64,000 nucleotides of DNA from Curtobacterium sp. MCSS17_015 (GCF_003234265.2 NZ_CP126256.1:1612001-1676000), one strand, 5' to 3'; shown: positions 25,415-35,053, counted from the first letter of the stretch. The notes: generated by a model not told the origin, from the sequence alone. Numbers and translations are program-made.

Positions 25415-26486
25415 GTGTCGCTCCGTCCGGTGCCGTGCGGTGCCCCGTGGCACGGTCGGGCGCCCCGGTGTGGTCGGCGACGAGCACGCGGAGCCGCTCG
25501 ACGACACGCTGGCGGAGGTCCTCCGGCTCGACGACACGGACCTCGGGGCCGAACGCCGCGAGCTCCTCGGCCAGGATCTGCGGGTCGACGTGGTGGATGA
25601 CCAGCTCGCCGTCGGTCGTCGACGTGGTGTCCCGCCGACGGGTGAGGCGGCGCTCGGCGTCCGACCCCGGGACGACGTGCACCGTCGCCGTACGCTCGGC
25701 CCACACCCGGTCGAGCCCGGCGAGCGCACGCTCCCCGGCGTCGGCCGGTGCGGGATGCTGCCCGACCTCGAACGGGGTCACCGGTCCGACGATGCGGGAC
25801 AGCAGGTAGTTCTTCTCCGACCGCGTGGCGAACTCGTGCGCGGCGAGCATCCACCGGCCGCCGTGCTGGACGAGCGCGAGCGGTGCGAGCTCACGGACCC
25901 GGGCCTCGTGGTGTCCGGGCGTGATGTAGGCGAAGCGGACGGCGGCACCGCGGTCGAGCGCGGACCGCAGGGGCTCGAAGGCGGCGTCCCGGGTGCGGAG
26001 ACGCGGTGCGTACGCGCCGATCGGCGAGGCACCGTCGGCGCCCTCGTGCTCGGCGCCGTCGTCCTCCGACCCGGCGGACCGGACCTTGAGCAGGCCGCGG
26101 CGGGAGTCCGCCGAGAGTGCGCCCTCACGCCACGCCATCGCGGCGAGCGAGAGCAGCGCGGACTCGTCCGGGGTGAACCGGACGTCGAGCGGCAGGTCGT
26201 ACTCGCCCTTCGGGATCCGGTAGCGCAGCGTCTGGTTGTTCCCCGCCGACCCCGGTGTCTCGATGGTCTCGAGCGGGATCCCGAGCTCGCGGACGTCGTC
26301 CTTGTCACGCTCGAACTGCCGCTCGAGCGACGCGTTGTCACCGCCCGGGGCGTACCGCTGCCGGTACCCCTGCACGTTCGCCAGGATCTCGGACTTCGTC
26401 AGCCCGGACTCCGTCGACAGCAGTGCGAGCACGAGGCTGAACAACCGTTCCTCGGCGGGCACACGGGGAGCACGGGTGGTGGGCAC
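25407..26486 (-). CDS. pafB: WYL-domain transcriptional regulator PafB
   Basis: Partner of PafC. The 359 residues have an N-terminal winged HTH (FSLVLALLSTESGLTKSEIL, about 16-35), a WYL domain (about 180-250, including HGGRWMLAAHE) and a C-terminal WCX domain. The GTG at 26486 has no ribosome site but TAGGAT lies 6 nt upstream, so the mRNA is probably leaderless. First gene of the pafB-pafC-tatC-helY-lnt run. The mpa, dop, pup, prcBA and pafA genes that normally precede it are absent here. Confidence 0.92.
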   Translation of the reverse strand: MPTTRAPRVPAEERLFSLVLALLSTESGLTKSEILANVQGYRQRYAPGGDNASLERQFERDKDDVRELGIPLETIETPGSAGNNQTLRYRIPKGEYDLPLDVRFTPDESALLSLAAMAWREGALSADSRRGLLKVRSAGSEDDGAEHEGADGASPIGAYAPRLRTRDAAFEPLRSALDRGAAVRFAYITPGHHEARVRELAPLALVQHGGRWMLAAHEFATRSEKNYLLSRIVGPVTPFEVGQHPAPADAGERALAGLDRVWAERTATVHVVPGSDAERRLTRRRDTTSTTDGELVIHHVDPQILAEELAAFGPEVRVVEPEDLRQRVVERLRVLVADHTGAPDRATGHRTAPDGATRG

Positions 26487-26510
26487 GTGCCGATCCTACG
26501 CAGCCGGAGG

Positions 26511-27422
26511 TCAGCTCGGCATCGCGCCGAGCACGTCGATGACGTACGCGTACGCGGCGCCCTGCTGGTGGACGATCGCGAGCACCTGGTCGCCGACGTG
26601 CCGCCCGAGCAGCGCGTTCCGGATGCCGTCCACGACCTGACCCTCGGCCAACGGCAGCGGCTGCGCGCCGGAGCCGTCGGTCCAGCTCGAGCCCGCGACG
26701 GTGGAGTCGGTCGTGCTGCTCCCCCACGTGACGGCGGTGTACTTGACGATCGCGGTGTCCTCGGCCGTCAGCGTCGCGCCGTCGCCCTTGCGGAGCAGGT
26801 GCTGCTCGTCGTCCTCCGGGGCCGACCACGACGGGATGGTGATGCCGGGCGCGCCGTCGGGCGCGAGGACCACGGCCGGCATGCGGTCGCCGGCGAGCTG
26901 GGGGCTCCCCGTGGCGCGCGAGTCGAACGCGCGCTGCACGTCGACGACGAAGACGGCGGCGTCCTCGGCGCCGGACCCGCTCGGGGCGCCGCCCGAGAGC
27001 GCCGTCTTCGGGAGGACCACGGCGAGCCGGTCGCCGACCTGTGCGCACTCGAGCGCTTCGCCGAGCGCGCCGGCGTTCGTCGAGCCGGCCGTGATCGGCG
27101 TCGAGGCACCGGTGTACCCGCTGGTCTGCGCGACCTCGCCGGTGGCGCCGTCGACGAGCGTGTACTCGAGCACGACGGGGGTGCCGTCACCGATGGTGCG
27201 GCCGTCGCCCTGTCGGAGCACCGAGACCTGCGTGCCGGTGGCGGTGAGGCCCGCGGGCACGGTCACCTTCGGCTCCGACCCGAACGCGCCCGAGGCCGAG
27301 ACGGCCTCCGACGCCCGGCCGGAGGGTGCGCACGTGCTGGACGTTCCCGCACCGGGGGCGGCGCACGCCGTCAGCGAGGCGACGAGTCCGATGGTGACCA
27401 CGAGTGCGGGGATGGTGCGCAC
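26511..27422 (-). CDS. Lipoprotein with two FKBP-type peptidyl-prolyl isomerase domains
   Basis: Exported lipoprotein of 303 residues. The signal VRTIPALVVTIGLVASLTAC ends in lipobox LTAC with the lipidated Cys at 20. Two FKBP-like domains follow (about 65-160 and 200-300), with motifs GTPVVLEYTLVD in the first and AIVKYTAVTWG, VVDGIRNALLG and VGDQVLAIV in the second. The second looks the more canonical. The GTG at 27422 has AAGAGGATCC upstream. It lies between trmI and pafB, 24 nt before the pafB start. Extracytoplasmic folding helper by family inference. Confidence 0.85.
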   Translation of the reverse strand: MRTIPALVVTIGLVASLTACAAPGAGTSSTCAPSGRASEAVSASGAFGSEPKVTVPAGLTATGTQVSVLRQGDGRTIGDGTPVVLEYTLVDGATGEVAQTSGYTGASTPITAGSTNAGALGEALECAQVGDRLAVVLPKTALSGGAPSGSGAEDAAVFVVDVQRAFDSRATGSPQLAGDRMPAVVLAPDGAPGITIPSWSAPEDDEQHLLRKGDGATLTAEDTAIVKYTAVTWGSSTTDSTVAGSSWTDGSGAQPLPLAEGQVVDGIRNALLGRHVGDQVLAIVHQQGAAYAYVIDVLGAMPS

Positions 27423-27465
27423 GGATCCTCTTTCCGTTCGATGCAGGACGGGCACGGGGGCCAGC

Positions 27466-28614
27466 CTAGCGGGCGTCGTCGGCGGGTCCGGACGCTGCCG
27501 GAGCCTCGTCCACACCGGCTTCCGCCGCCGCGACCTTGCGCGCCTGGGCTGCTGCCTGCCGGGCCACCTTGCGGAGCTTCTTGTCGCTGGCACCGCGTTC
27601 GCCGACGGCACCCGGCGTCCAGGCCTCGACGTCCTCGTCGGAGAACTCCGCCTTGCCGGCACGCCGCTTCAGGTTCGGCAGGACGACCCCGTCGGCGAGC
27701 CGCCGTGCGGTGACGAGGAAGCCCGTGTGCGCCACCATCCGGTGGTCCGGGCGCACGGCGAGGCCCTCGACGTGCCAGGTCCGCACGAGGGTCTCGCTCG
27801 ACTGCGGGTCGGTGAACCGTCCGGTGTCGCGGAGCGCTTCGGCCGTTCGTGACAGCTGGGTGACCGTCGCGACGTAACAGACGATGAGCCCACCGGGCAC
27901 GAGGGCGTCGGCCGCCTCGTCCACGCACTCCCACGGGGCGAGCATGTCGAGCACGACGCGGTCGATGCTCTGCGGTTCGACCGCCTGCGGCAGTTCCTCC
28001 ACCAGGTCGCCGACGGTCACCGACCAGTTGTCCGGGACGGCGCCGAGGAACGTGCCCACGTTGCCCCGTGCGATCGCGGCGAACTCGTCTCGGCGCTCGA
28101 ACGACTGCAGGCTGCCGGTCGGGCCGATCGCGCGGAGCAGCCAGAGCGACAGGGCGCCGGAACCGACGCCGGCCTCGACCACGCGCGCGCCCGGGAAGAC
28201 GTCCGCGAAGGCGACGATCTGCGCCGCGTCCTTCGGGTAGACGATCGCCGCGCCGCGGGGCATCGACATCACGTAGTCGTTCAGCAGCGGTCGGAGCGCG
28301 AGGTACTCGTCGCCCGAGCTGGCCCGGATGACCGAGCCGTCCGGCTGCCCGATGACGTCGTCGTGCGCGAGCATGCCGCGGTGCGTGTGGTAGACCACCC
28401 CACGCTCGAGCGACAGCGTCGTGAGCTTGCCCTTCGGGCCGGTCAGCTGCACCCGGTCGCCGGCGCGGAACGGACCGCGCGGCGGGGTGTGCGGTGCGCC
28501 GCCGACCGTGTGCGGCAGCTCGGGAGCCGCGGCACCGGCCTGCTCGGGCACGACGGTGCTGGCCGCCTCGTGTGCGGCCGCGGTCTCGTCGGCTGCGGTC
28601 GTGTCGTCGTTCAT
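27466..28614 (-). CDS. trmI: tRNA (adenine-58-N1)-methyltransferase TrmI
   Basis: SAM-dependent enzyme making m1A58 in the T-loop of tRNA. The 382 residues are longer than the usual ~280 because of an Ala/Glu/Pro-rich N-terminal extension (about 1-45) and a Lys/Ala-rich tail (about 340-382). The SAM-binding segment VVEAGVGSGALSLWLLRAIG lies near 143-162 and the motif DMLAPWE follows. The start at 28614 overlaps the phosphatase stop (ATGA). In many actinobacteria trmI begins the proteasome cluster; here the next gene is the FKBP lipoprotein. Confidence 0.93.
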   Translation of the reverse strand: MNDDTTAADETAAAHEAASTVVPEQAGAAAPELPHTVGGAPHTPPRGPFRAGDRVQLTGPKGKLTTLSLERGVVYHTHRGMLAHDDVIGQPDGSVIRASSGDEYLALRPLLNDYVMSMPRGAAIVYPKDAAQIVAFADVFPGARVVEAGVGSGALSLWLLRAIGPTGSLQSFERRDEFAAIARGNVGTFLGAVPDNWSVTVGDLVEELPQAVEPQSIDRVVLDMLAPWECVDEAADALVPGGLIVCYVATVTQLSRTAEALRDTGRFTDPQSSETLVRTWHVEGLAVRPDHRMVAHTGFLVTARRLADGVVLPNLKRRAGKAEFSDEDVEAWTPGAVGERGASDKKLRKVARQAAAQARKVAAAEAGVDEAPAASGPADDAR

Positions 28615-29384
28615 CGCGCGTCCTCTTCGGTGACGGGGGCCGACGCCGGGACGGAGGCCGGGCTTCCCTGGCGTTCGGCGGCACGGGCCGTGAGGGCCGG
28701 ACCGGTCAGTTCGAGCAGGCGGTCGACGTCGACGCCGGCGAGGGTGGTGAGGTGGACGTCGCCCGCGCCCTCGGCGATCGGGACGATGTGCTCGACGGCG
28801 ACCGTGACGGCCCCGGAGGCCACCGCGGAAGCGACGCCGGTGGCGGAGTCCTCGATCGCGATGCACGCGGTCGGCTCGACGCCGAGCTGCGCGGCGGCGG
28901 ACAGGTAGGCGTCCGGGTGCGGCTTCGGGCGCTCGACGTCGTCACCGGCCACGACGACCTGGAAGCCGCCGGTACCGAAGGCCTCGGCCGTGACGAGCGC
29001 CATCGTGCGGCGCGACATCGTCACGAGCGCGGTCGGGACGCCGCGGGCGTGCAGTTCCTCGACGAGTTCGCGGGCACCGGGACGCCAGGGCAGGTCGTCG
29101 CCGTGCAGTCGCTCCACGACGAAGTCCGTCATCCACTGGACGATCTCCTCGACCTCCATGTCGACGCCCTTGCCGCGGAGGATCTCACCCGAGCGCTCGA
29201 GTCCGCTGCCGACCAGCGACAGGCCGTCCTGGTGCGTCCACTCGGCGCCGAAGCGGGAGGTGAGCACGACCTGCGACTCCTGCCAGATCGGCTCGGTGTC
29301 GATGATCGTGCCGTCCATGTCCCAGAGCACGGCTGCGGGCAGCGCGGGCGCGGGCTGAGCGGGGGCGGGGGGTTGCGCGGTCAC
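28611..29384 (-). CDS. HAD-superfamily phosphatase (beta-phosphoglucomutase-like)
   Basis: Hydrolase of 257 residues with nucleophile D22 and acid/base D24 in WDMDGTIIDT, motif II in LVTMSRR, motif III Lys in RPKPHPD, and motif IV IEDSATG. The four-helix cap lies between about 40 and 105, as in subfamily I phosphatases such as sugar-phosphate phosphatases. The GTG at 29384 was chosen; TAGACT sits 8 nt upstream, so the mRNA may be leaderless. Overlaps trmI. The substrate is unknown. Confidence 0.88.
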   Translation of the reverse strand: MTAQPPAPAQPAPALPAAVLWDMDGTIIDTEPIWQESQVVLTSRFGAEWTHQDGLSLVGSGLERSGEILRGKGVDMEVEEIVQWMTDFVVERLHGDDLPWRPGARELVEELHARGVPTALVTMSRRTMALVTAEAFGTGGFQVVVAGDDVERPKPHPDAYLSAAAQLGVEPTACIAIEDSATGVASAVASGAVTVAVEHIVPIAEGAGDVHLTTLAGVDVDRLLELTGPALTARAAERQGSPASVPASAPVTEEDAR

Positions 29385-29550
29385 GGGCGACGAGTCTACC
29401 GGCGGCACCGGAGGCGGCAGGCCCGGAGCGGGCGGCCGGGGACGCCCGCCGGTGGACGGCGGGACTATCGTGGATGCCTGATCGTGCTCCGGCCGACGCG
29501 CGCGCGAGCGCGGGTGCGACGGCCCACTCCACAACCAGGAGGCCCCTGCC

Positions 29551-30483
29551 GTGCCACAGCACTCCCCCTTCAACGACGGACGACTGCTCGTCGTCGCGTT
29601 CGAGGGCTGGAACGACGCCGGTGAGGCCGCGAGCGGACTCGCTCGTCGCATCGTCGACGCGCTCGAGCTCGACGAACTCCGCGAGATCGACGGGGAGCGG
29701 TACGTCGACTACCAGTTCAACCGTCCCGAGGTCGGCTTCGACGACGAGGGCGAACGCGGCGTGCAGTGGCCGCGGATCGTCCTGCACGGCCCGAGCGCCC
29801 AGGGGCGCCCGGTGATCGGGGCGACCGGGGCGCCGAGCGAGCGCGACGTGTTCGTCCTCGTCGGACCCGAGCCGTCCCGCACCTGGCGCGGCTTCTGCGC
29901 CGAGGTCATCGACCTCGCCGACGTCTACTCGATCGACGCGGTGGTCTTCGTCGGCGCGATGCTCGCCGACGTCCCGCACACCCGCCCCATCTCGGTCTTC
30001 GTCTCGAGCGAGAACGCCGGCGTCCGGGCGGCCTTCGACGTCGACAAGTCGACGTACGAGGGCCCGACCGGGATCCTCGGGGTCCTCGCGGACGCGATGG
30101 ACAAGGCCGGACTCACGACGCTCTCCCTGTGGGCATCGGTGCCGCACTACGTGCACAACGCCCCGTCACCCAAGGCCACCCTGTCGCTCCTCGACAAGAT
30201 GGAGGAGCTGACGGACGTGACGGTGCCGCGCGGCACGCTCCTCGACGACGCAGCGCAGTGGGAGGAGGGCATCGACGCCCTGGCGGCCGATGACGACGAC
30301 ATGGCCTCGTACATCGGGCAGCTCGAACAGGCCCGCGACACCGTCGACTCCCCCGAGGCGTCCGGCGACGCCATCGCGCAGGAGTTCGAGCAGTACCTGC
30401 GGCGCCGGGAGCACAAGGACGGCAAGGACGGCGGTGGCGCCGCCGGCGAGGGCCCGTGGCGGCCGCCGCAGCCGCCGCAGTAG
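29551..30483 (+). CDS. PAC2-family (proteasome-assembly-chaperone-like) protein
   Basis: Protein of 310 residues with the PAC2 domain (about 10-230): LLVVAFEGWNDAGEAAS at the N terminus and VPHYVHNAPSPKATLSLL near 200. The tail is acidic, then Lys/Gly/Pro-rich (EHKDGKDGGG). Family members resemble proteasome assembly chaperones, but no proteasome gene is in the window. The GTG at 29551 has AGGAGG 7 nt upstream. Divergent from the HAD phosphatase and convergent with mshC across a palindromic hairpin. Confidence 0.87.
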   Translation: MPQHSPFNDGRLLVVAFEGWNDAGEAASGLARRIVDALELDELREIDGERYVDYQFNRPEVGFDDEGERGVQWPRIVLHGPSAQGRPVIGATGAPSERDVFVLVGPEPSRTWRGFCAEVIDLADVYSIDAVVFVGAMLADVPHTRPISVFVSSENAGVRAAFDVDKSTYEGPTGILGVLADAMDKAGLTTLSLWASVPHYVHNAPSPKATLSLLDKMEELTDVTVPRGTLLDDAAQWEEGIDALAADDDDMASYIGQLEQARDTVDSPEASGDAIAQEFEQYLRRREHKDGKDGGGAAGEGPWRPPQPPQ

Positions 30484-30494
30484 CGGCAGGCGTC

Positions 30495-30544
30495 CGACGG
30501 ACGGGAGGCCCGGTACCAGCTGGTACCGGGCCTCCCGTCCGTCG
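30495..30544. terminator. Perfect 50-nt palindrome terminator (GACGGGAGGC family)
   Basis: Arms of 25 nt (30495-30519 and 30520-30544) with no mismatch and no spacer. The central 40 nt (GACGGGAGGCCCGGTACCAG and its complement) are identical to the copy at 36287-36326, almost 6 kb away. It lies between convergent PAC2 and mshC genes, so it may stop transcription from both sides. Confidence 0.75.
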
Positions 30545-30570
30545 TGGGGCAGCGGGCGCTGCCCGGGACG

Positions 30571-31812
30571 TCAGCCGATGCGGATGCCGAGGAGGGCGTC
30601 GACCAGGTCGACGAGGCCCGGCGTCGCCGCCGTCCCGCCGGCGATCGCGGTGTCGACGACGGCGACCGCGCCCGGCGTGTCCAGGTCGTCCGCCACCCGT
30701 GCGCGGAGGCGGGCCGCGACGTCGTCGGCGTCCGGCTCGTGACCGGCACCGGAGCGGACCCACTCGTCCCAGGTCGACAGGCGGCGTTCGGCGTCCTCGA
30801 GTTCGCTGTCGAACCACTCCCAGTCGTCGGAGTACCGGTGGGACAGCAGCGCGAGTCGGATCGCCCGCGGGTCGGCACCACCGTCGAGGAGCCCGCGGAC
30901 CGTCACCAGGTTGCCGAGCGACTTGGAGATCTTCGCCCCCTGGTAGGCGACCATCCCGGTGTGCACGAACGCGTTCGCGAGCGGCTGGTGGGCGAGGGCC
31001 GCGGCGTGCCCGGCGCTCATCTCGTGGTGCGGGAAGACGAGGTCGCTGCCGCCACCCTGCACGCTGATCGGCAGCCCGAGCCGGTCGCCGGCGATGACGC
31101 TGCACTCGATGTGCCAACCGGGGCGACCGGGGCCGATCTCGGTGTCCCAGCTCGGCTCGCCCGCACGTTCGGCGCGCCAGAGGAGCGGGTCGAGCGGGTC
31201 GCGCTTGCCGGGTCGGTCCGGGTCGCCGCCGCGTTCGGCCGAGAGGGCGAGCATGGTCTCGCGGTCGAGGCGGCTCTCGTCGCCGAGCGCCCACGCCTCG
31301 GTGGGGCGGTTGACGTCGAAGTACAGGTCCTCGCCGTCGGAGTCCGGCGTCGGCACGGTGTAGGCGTACCCGGTCTCTTCGAGGAAGGCGACGGCCTCGG
31401 CGACGCGGTCCACCTCGTCCGTGACCGCCACGTAGTCGTCCGGCGGCAGGACGCGGAGGGCTTCCATGTCGCGGCGGAAGAGGTCGATCTGCGACGCCGC
31501 GAGTTCCTGCCAGTCCACGCCGTCACGAGCGGCGCGCTCCAGGAGCGGGTCGTCGACGTCCGTCGTGTTCTGCGCGTACCGCACGGTCAGGCCGGCGTCA
31601 CGCCAGACGCGGCCGAGCGTGTCGAAGGCGAGGTACGTCGCCGCGTGGCCGAGGTGGGTGGCGTCGTACGGGGTGATGCCGCAGACGTAGAGCGCGGCGT
31701 CGTCGGTGCCGCGGGTCGGGTCGACGGGCTTGCCGGTCGCGGTGTCGTGGACGACCGGGCGCGGGCCGGACCCGGCCACCTCCGGGACGATCGGGGCTTC
31801 CCAGGCCCTCAC
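30571..31812 (-). CDS. mshC: Cysteine:glucosaminyl-inositol ligase MshC
   Basis: Mycothiol biosynthesis: ATP-dependent joining of cysteine to 1-D-myo-inosityl 2-amino-2-deoxy-glucopyranoside. The 413 residues show the class I synthetase signatures HLGH (53-56) and KISKS (294-298), with zinc ligands C44, C237 and H262. It is distinguished from cysteinyl-tRNA synthetase by length and by the truncated C terminus. The GTG start at 31812 overlaps the uppP stop as GTGA. It shows the organism makes mycothiol, consistent with the arsenate-reductase-like gene and the SigR-type promoter. Confidence 0.95.
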   Translation of the reverse strand: MRAWEAPIVPEVAGSGPRPVVHDTATGKPVDPTRGTDDAALYVCGITPYDATHLGHAATYLAFDTLGRVWRDAGLTVRYAQNTTDVDDPLLERAARDGVDWQELAASQIDLFRRDMEALRVLPPDDYVAVTDEVDRVAEAVAFLEETGYAYTVPTPDSDGEDLYFDVNRPTEAWALGDESRLDRETMLALSAERGGDPDRPGKRDPLDPLLWRAERAGEPSWDTEIGPGRPGWHIECSVIAGDRLGLPISVQGGGSDLVFPHHEMSAGHAAALAHQPLANAFVHTGMVAYQGAKISKSLGNLVTVRGLLDGGADPRAIRLALLSHRYSDDWEWFDSELEDAERRLSTWDEWVRSGAGHEPDADDVAARLRARVADDLDTPGAVAVVDTAIAGGTAATPGLVDLVDALLGIRIG

Positions 31813-32636
31813 GGCTCGATCACCCCGAGGGAGAGCAGCACGATGAGGACGACGCCGAGGAGGATGCGGTAGACGACGAACGGCATGAAGCTCCGCTTGC
31901 TGATGTAGTTCATGAACGCGGCGATGACGACGAAGCCGACCACGAAGGCCACGACGGTCGCGATGAGCGTGTCCGCGAGGCCGAACGGCGCTCCGGTGTC
32001 ACCGAGGCTCGTCGCGGCCTCGTACAGGCCGGACAGGAACACCGCGGGGATGGCGAGGAGGAACGCGAACCGCGCCGCCGCCGGACGGGTGTAGCCGAGC
32101 GCGAGCCCCATCGAGACCGTCGCCCCGGAGCGCGAGACGCCCGGCACGAGCGCGAGCACCTGCGCGAGACCGATGAGGATGCCGCCCTTGAAGGTCATGT
32201 GCTCGATCCGCCGGACCTTCCGTCCGACACGGTCGAGCACACCGAGGACGACGCCGAACACGATGAGCACGACCGCCACGATCCAGAGCGACCGGAACGT
32301 GGTCTCGATGCTGTCCTGGAGCAGCAGTCCGACGACGCCGATCGGGATCGTGCCGAGGATGACGAGCCACCCGAGTCGCACGTCCGGGTCATTCCGCGGG
32401 ACCTTGCCGCCGAGCGCCCCGAACCACCGCCCGATGATCCGGGTGATGTCCTTCCAGAAGTAGATGAGCACGGCCGTCTCGGTGCCGAGCTGGGTCACCG
32501 CGGTGAACGCCGCTCCCGGGTCCTTCGCGTCCGGCAGGAACAGCCCGACGATGCGCAGGTGGGCGCTGGAGGAGACCGGCAGGAACTCGGTCAGACCCTG
32601 GACGAAGCCGAGGAAGATCGCCTCGAAGATGTGCAC
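31809..32636 (-). CDS. uppP: Undecaprenyl-diphosphatase (UppP/BacA)
   Basis: Membrane phosphatase recycling the lipid carrier for cell-wall synthesis; also gives bacitracin tolerance. The 275 residues carry multiple helices, the first catalytic motif [13 protein letters not shown] (E17, S22-S24, H26) and the second PGVSRSGAT near 165. The GTG at 32636 ([10 protein letters not shown]) has GAAAGG upstream; an in-frame upstream extension looks non-coding. First gene of the uppP-mshC pair; TACCGT on the minus strand (near 32690) may be its -10. Confidence 0.94.
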   Translation of the reverse strand: MHIFEAIFLGFVQGLTEFLPVSSSAHLRIVGLFLPDAKDPGAAFTAVTQLGTETAVLIYFWKDITRIIGRWFGALGGKVPRNDPDVRLGWLVILGTIPIGVVGLLLQDSIETTFRSLWIVAVVLIVFGVVLGVLDRVGRKVRRIEHMTFKGGILIGLAQVLALVPGVSRSGATVSMGLALGYTRPAAARFAFLLAIPAVFLSGLYEAATSLGDTGAPFGLADTLIATVVAFVVGFVVIAAFMNYISKRSFMPFVVYRILLGVVLIVLLSLGVIEP

Positions 32637-32698
32637 GTGTGCGGCCTTTCGCCGGTGCTGGACTCGGTTGCCGTCACCGACGACGACCATGCACGGTA

Positions 32699-33997
32699 TC
32701 AGTAGGTCGCGAAGAGGTCTCCGAGGACGCGGCGGCCGAACGCCAACGACTCGAGCGGGACCCGCTCGTCGACGCCGTGGAACATCGCGGGGAAGTCCAC
32801 GCCGGCGGGCAGCTGCAGCGGCACGAAGCCGTACCCGGCGATGCCGAGCCGCGACAGCGCCTTGTTGTCGGTGCCGCCGGAGAGCAGGTACGGCAGCACC
32901 GGGGCGCCGGGGTCGTGCCGCCCGAGGACGTCCCGCACGGCGTCGACCAGGGGGCCGCCGAAGTCCTGCTCGAGACCGACGTCCCGGTGCGTCATCGACA
33001 CCTCGACGTCGGCACCCGCGAGCTCGCGCACCCGCTCGAGGACCGACTCCTCGTCACCGGGCAGGCACCGGATGTCGACGAGTGCCGTGGCCTCGTCCGG
33101 GATGACGTTGTGCTTGTACCCGGCGCTGAGCACCGTCGGGTTCGTGGTGGTGTGCAGGGCCGCGTGGATGAAGCGCGCGGCCGAGCCGGTGGCGAGGGCG
33201 ACCTCGTCGGGTCCGGTCGCGACGGGGTCGACGCCGAGGAACCGGGCGACCTCGTCGACCATCGCGTCGGTGGTGTCCGACAGCCGGACCGGCCACTCCT
33301 CGCTGCCGATCCGGGCCACCGCGGCGGCGAGCTTCGTCACGGCGTTGTCGCGGATCACGTGCGAGCCGTGCGCCGCGGTGCCCCTGGCCACGAGCTTGAC
33401 CCACATGAGGGCCTTCTCACCGGTCTGCAGCAGGTAGGCCCGCCGGTCCCCGAGCGTGATCGAGTAGCCGCCGACCTCGCTGATCGCGGCCGTCGCCCCC
33501 GCGAAGACCTCGGGGCGGGTGTCGACCACGTGGTGCGCGCCGAGGACTCCCCCGGCCTCCTCGTCGGCGAAGTAGGCGATGACCAGATCGCGCTCCGGCG
33601 CCCCCTGCCGCTCGATGACGTCGGCCAGTGCCGTCAGCATCATCGCGTCCATGTTCTTCATGTCGACGGCACCCCGCCCCCAGAGCGATCCGTCGCGGAC
33701 CTCGCCACCGAACGGGTCGACGGACCAGTTCGCCGGGTCCGCCGGCACGACGTCGAGGTGGCCGTGCACGACCAGCCCGGGCTTGCTGCGGTCCCGGCCC
33801 GGGACGCGGGCGACGACGCTGACCCGGTCGGGTTCGGACTCGAACAACTCCGGCGTCAGGCCGAGGTCCTGCAGCGCTGCCTCGACGTAGTGGGCCGCCT
33901 CGGTCTCGCCGCGGGACCTCCCCTCACCCCAGTTCGTGGTGTCGATCCGGATGAGGTCCCGCGCGATCGCCGCGGTGCGTTCCAGCTCGGCCGTCAT
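32699..33997 (-). CDS. M20-family metallopeptidase
   Basis: Zinc-dependent exopeptidase or deacylase of 432 residues. Metal ligands are visible in [10 protein letters not shown] (His and bridging Asp, about 75-84) and FADEEAGG (catalytic and ligand Glu, near 147), with a later His in VHTG-like positions less certain. The lid dimerisation domain includes [16 protein letters not shown] lies 7 nt before the ATG and no ribosome site is seen, so it is probably leaderless. The substrate (dipeptide or N-acyl amino acid) is not readable. Confidence 0.88.
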   Translation of the reverse strand: MTAELERTAAIARDLIRIDTTNWGEGRSRGETEAAHYVEAALQDLGLTPELFESEPDRVSVVARVPGRDRSKPGLVVHGHLDVVPADPANWSVDPFGGEVRDGSLWGRGAVDMKNMDAMMLTALADVIERQGAPERDLVIAYFADEEAGGVLGAHHVVDTRPEVFAGATAAISEVGGYSITLGDRRAYLLQTGEKALMWVKLVARGTAAHGSHVIRDNAVTKLAAAVARIGSEEWPVRLSDTTDAMVDEVARFLGVDPVATGPDEVALATGSAARFIHAALHTTTNPTVLSAGYKHNVIPDEATALVDIRCLPGDEESVLERVRELAGADVEVSMTHRDVGLEQDFGGPLVDAVRDVLGRHDPGAPVLPYLLSGGTDNKALSRLGIAGYGFVPLQLPAGVDFPAMFHGVDERVPLESLAFGRRVLGDLFATY

Positions 33998-34057
33998 GGT
34001 GCCAACGCTACCGGCGACCCTGGCCGTGCTGCGCCGCGCCCGGGATGCACGCCCGTG

Positions 34058-34087
34058 TTCAATGTGCGTTCACAGCCGTGCTAGTGT
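34058..34087 (+). promoter_or_regulatory. Promoter of the tRNA-Leu gene
   Basis: TTCAAT (34058-34063), an 18-nt spacer and TAGTGT (34082-34087) form a fair sigma-A promoter about 65 nt before the tRNA 5' end. This is an eye-match only. Confidence 0.4.
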
Positions 34088-34151
34088 CTTCTCTCGGCAG
34101 GAACGCCGGGGAAACCCGGTCGGAGCGCCCGGTGCGAGAGCACCACACCCT

Positions 34152-34237
34152 GTCCGGGTGGCGGAATTGGTAGACGCGCTAGCTTGAGGTGCTAGTGCCC
34201 GTATTAGGGCGTGGGGGTTCAAGTCCCCCCTCGGACA
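34152..34237 (+). tRNA. leuT: tRNA-Leu (anticodon GAG)
   Basis: An 86-nt class II tRNA. The acceptor stem GTCCGGG pairs with CTCGGAC (one G-T pair), followed by discriminator A; CCA is not encoded. The D-arm segment is TGGCGGAATTGGTAGACGC. The anticodon stem CTAGC/GCTAG encloses loop TTGAGGT with GAG at 34186-34188. A long variable arm (TGCCCGTATTAGGGCG) and the T-arm GGGGGTTCAAGTCCCCC are clear. It reads CTC and CTT leucine codons; CTC is very common in this genome. The symbol is nominal. Confidence 0.95.
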
Positions 34238-34291
34238 CGCAGTACCTGCTCTCCGGAGCACGTGCTCGGACACTTGTGTTGAGACAAGCGG

Positions 34292-34326
34292 CGAACGGCC
34301 CTCCTTCGGGAGGGCCGTTCGTTTTT
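34292..34326 (+). terminator. Rho-independent terminator of tRNA-Leu
   Basis: A 13-bp perfect stem (CGAACGGCCCTCC / GGAGGGCCGTTCG) with a TTCG tetraloop, followed by a TTTTT run (34322-34326). It is the only textbook intrinsic terminator with a T-tract that I saw in the window. Confidence 0.9.
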
Positions 34327-34365
34327 GCGTGCCCAGCGCCCGCGCCAGCGCCGGCGGATGCGCAT

Positions 34366-34427
34366 CGCGCCCTGCTGCGTGCACCGCGCCCCGTCCGAAC
34401 GGGGCGCACCGCACGCAGCAGGGCGCG
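34366..34427 (-). terminator. Two-tier hairpin downstream of the minus-strand gene at 34446
   Basis: Outer 17-bp stem (34366-34382 with 34411-34427) and inner 9-bp stem GCGCCCCGT/ACGGGGCGC (34386-34394 with 34399-34407), loop CCGA. It lies just past the end of the gene ending at 34446 and probably terminates it. No T-run. Confidence 0.6.
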
Positions 34428-34445
34428 GTACAGCGCGGCGGCGCG

Positions 34446-35033
34446 TCAGCGCCGGGCGCGCCGCACCACCCAGACGGCCACGCCGCCGATGAGCAGGTAC
34501 GGCCACGTCGCCACGACGGGGTCGAGCACGCCGTGCCGCCAGTCCCGTCGCGTCGACCCGAGCCGGGCGCCGACCGGGTCGTCCGCACGTTCGGCGGCGA
34601 TGCCGGTCTCCTTGACCAACCGGTCCGGGCGGCCGCGGAGTGCGTCGGTGACGCGGTGGGTGGCCACGTCGAGGCGGTCGCCCACGACGAGGAGCATCCA
34701 GTGTGCCAGGCGTCCCTCGCTGAAGCGGCGGTAGGCGTACCGCTTCACGACGCCGGCGACCCCGGACAGGGGCTGCGCGGTGCCGAACACCGGTGTGACG
34801 TGCGCGTGCTCGATCGAGCGCTCCCGACCCTCGGCGCCCGGCTGCTGCTCGGGGCGCTCCCAGTGCGCGCCGGTGGCGGAACCGGCCTCGCGGGACAGCT
34901 TCGGGACGCTCGGGCGGTCGGCGAGGTCGAGGTCGCTCCCCCACCCGGGGATCCGCGCGCGCAACTCGTCGGCCGACGGCAGGTCGCGTGGCTTGTCCGC
35001 CACGTACGCGATGTGGTCGTCTTCACTGCTCAT
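34446..35033 (-). CDS. Hypothetical protein with C-terminal membrane anchor
   Basis: Protein of 195 residues, not recognised. The N-terminal half (1-95) is polar and acidic (MSSEDDHIAYVADKPRDLPS). The middle (about 95-150) is helical and contains VVKRYAYRRFSEGRLAHW. A single hydrophobic helix (about 172-188, VVATWPYLLIGGVAVWVV) precedes RRARR, suggesting a tail-anchored inner-membrane protein. GGAG is about 10 nt before the ATG. It follows the alcohol dehydrogenase in the minus-strand direction by location but is transcribed ahead of the hairpin at 34366. Confidence 0.7.
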   Translation of the reverse strand: MSSEDDHIAYVADKPRDLPSADELRARIPGWGSDLDLADRPSVPKLSREAGSATGAHWERPEQQPGAEGRERSIEHAHVTPVFGTAQPLSGVAGVVKRYAYRRFSEGRLAHWMLLVVGDRLDVATHRVTDALRGRPDRLVKETGIAAERADDPVGARLGSTRRDWRHGVLDPVVATWPYLLIGGVAVWVVRRARR

Positions 35034-35053
35034 GCTCTGGTCTCCGTTCCCGC

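Noticed and set aside
34152..34237. tRNA-Leu considered as an integration site of a genomic island
   Set aside because: No integrase and no duplicated tRNA 3' end were seen downstream within the window.
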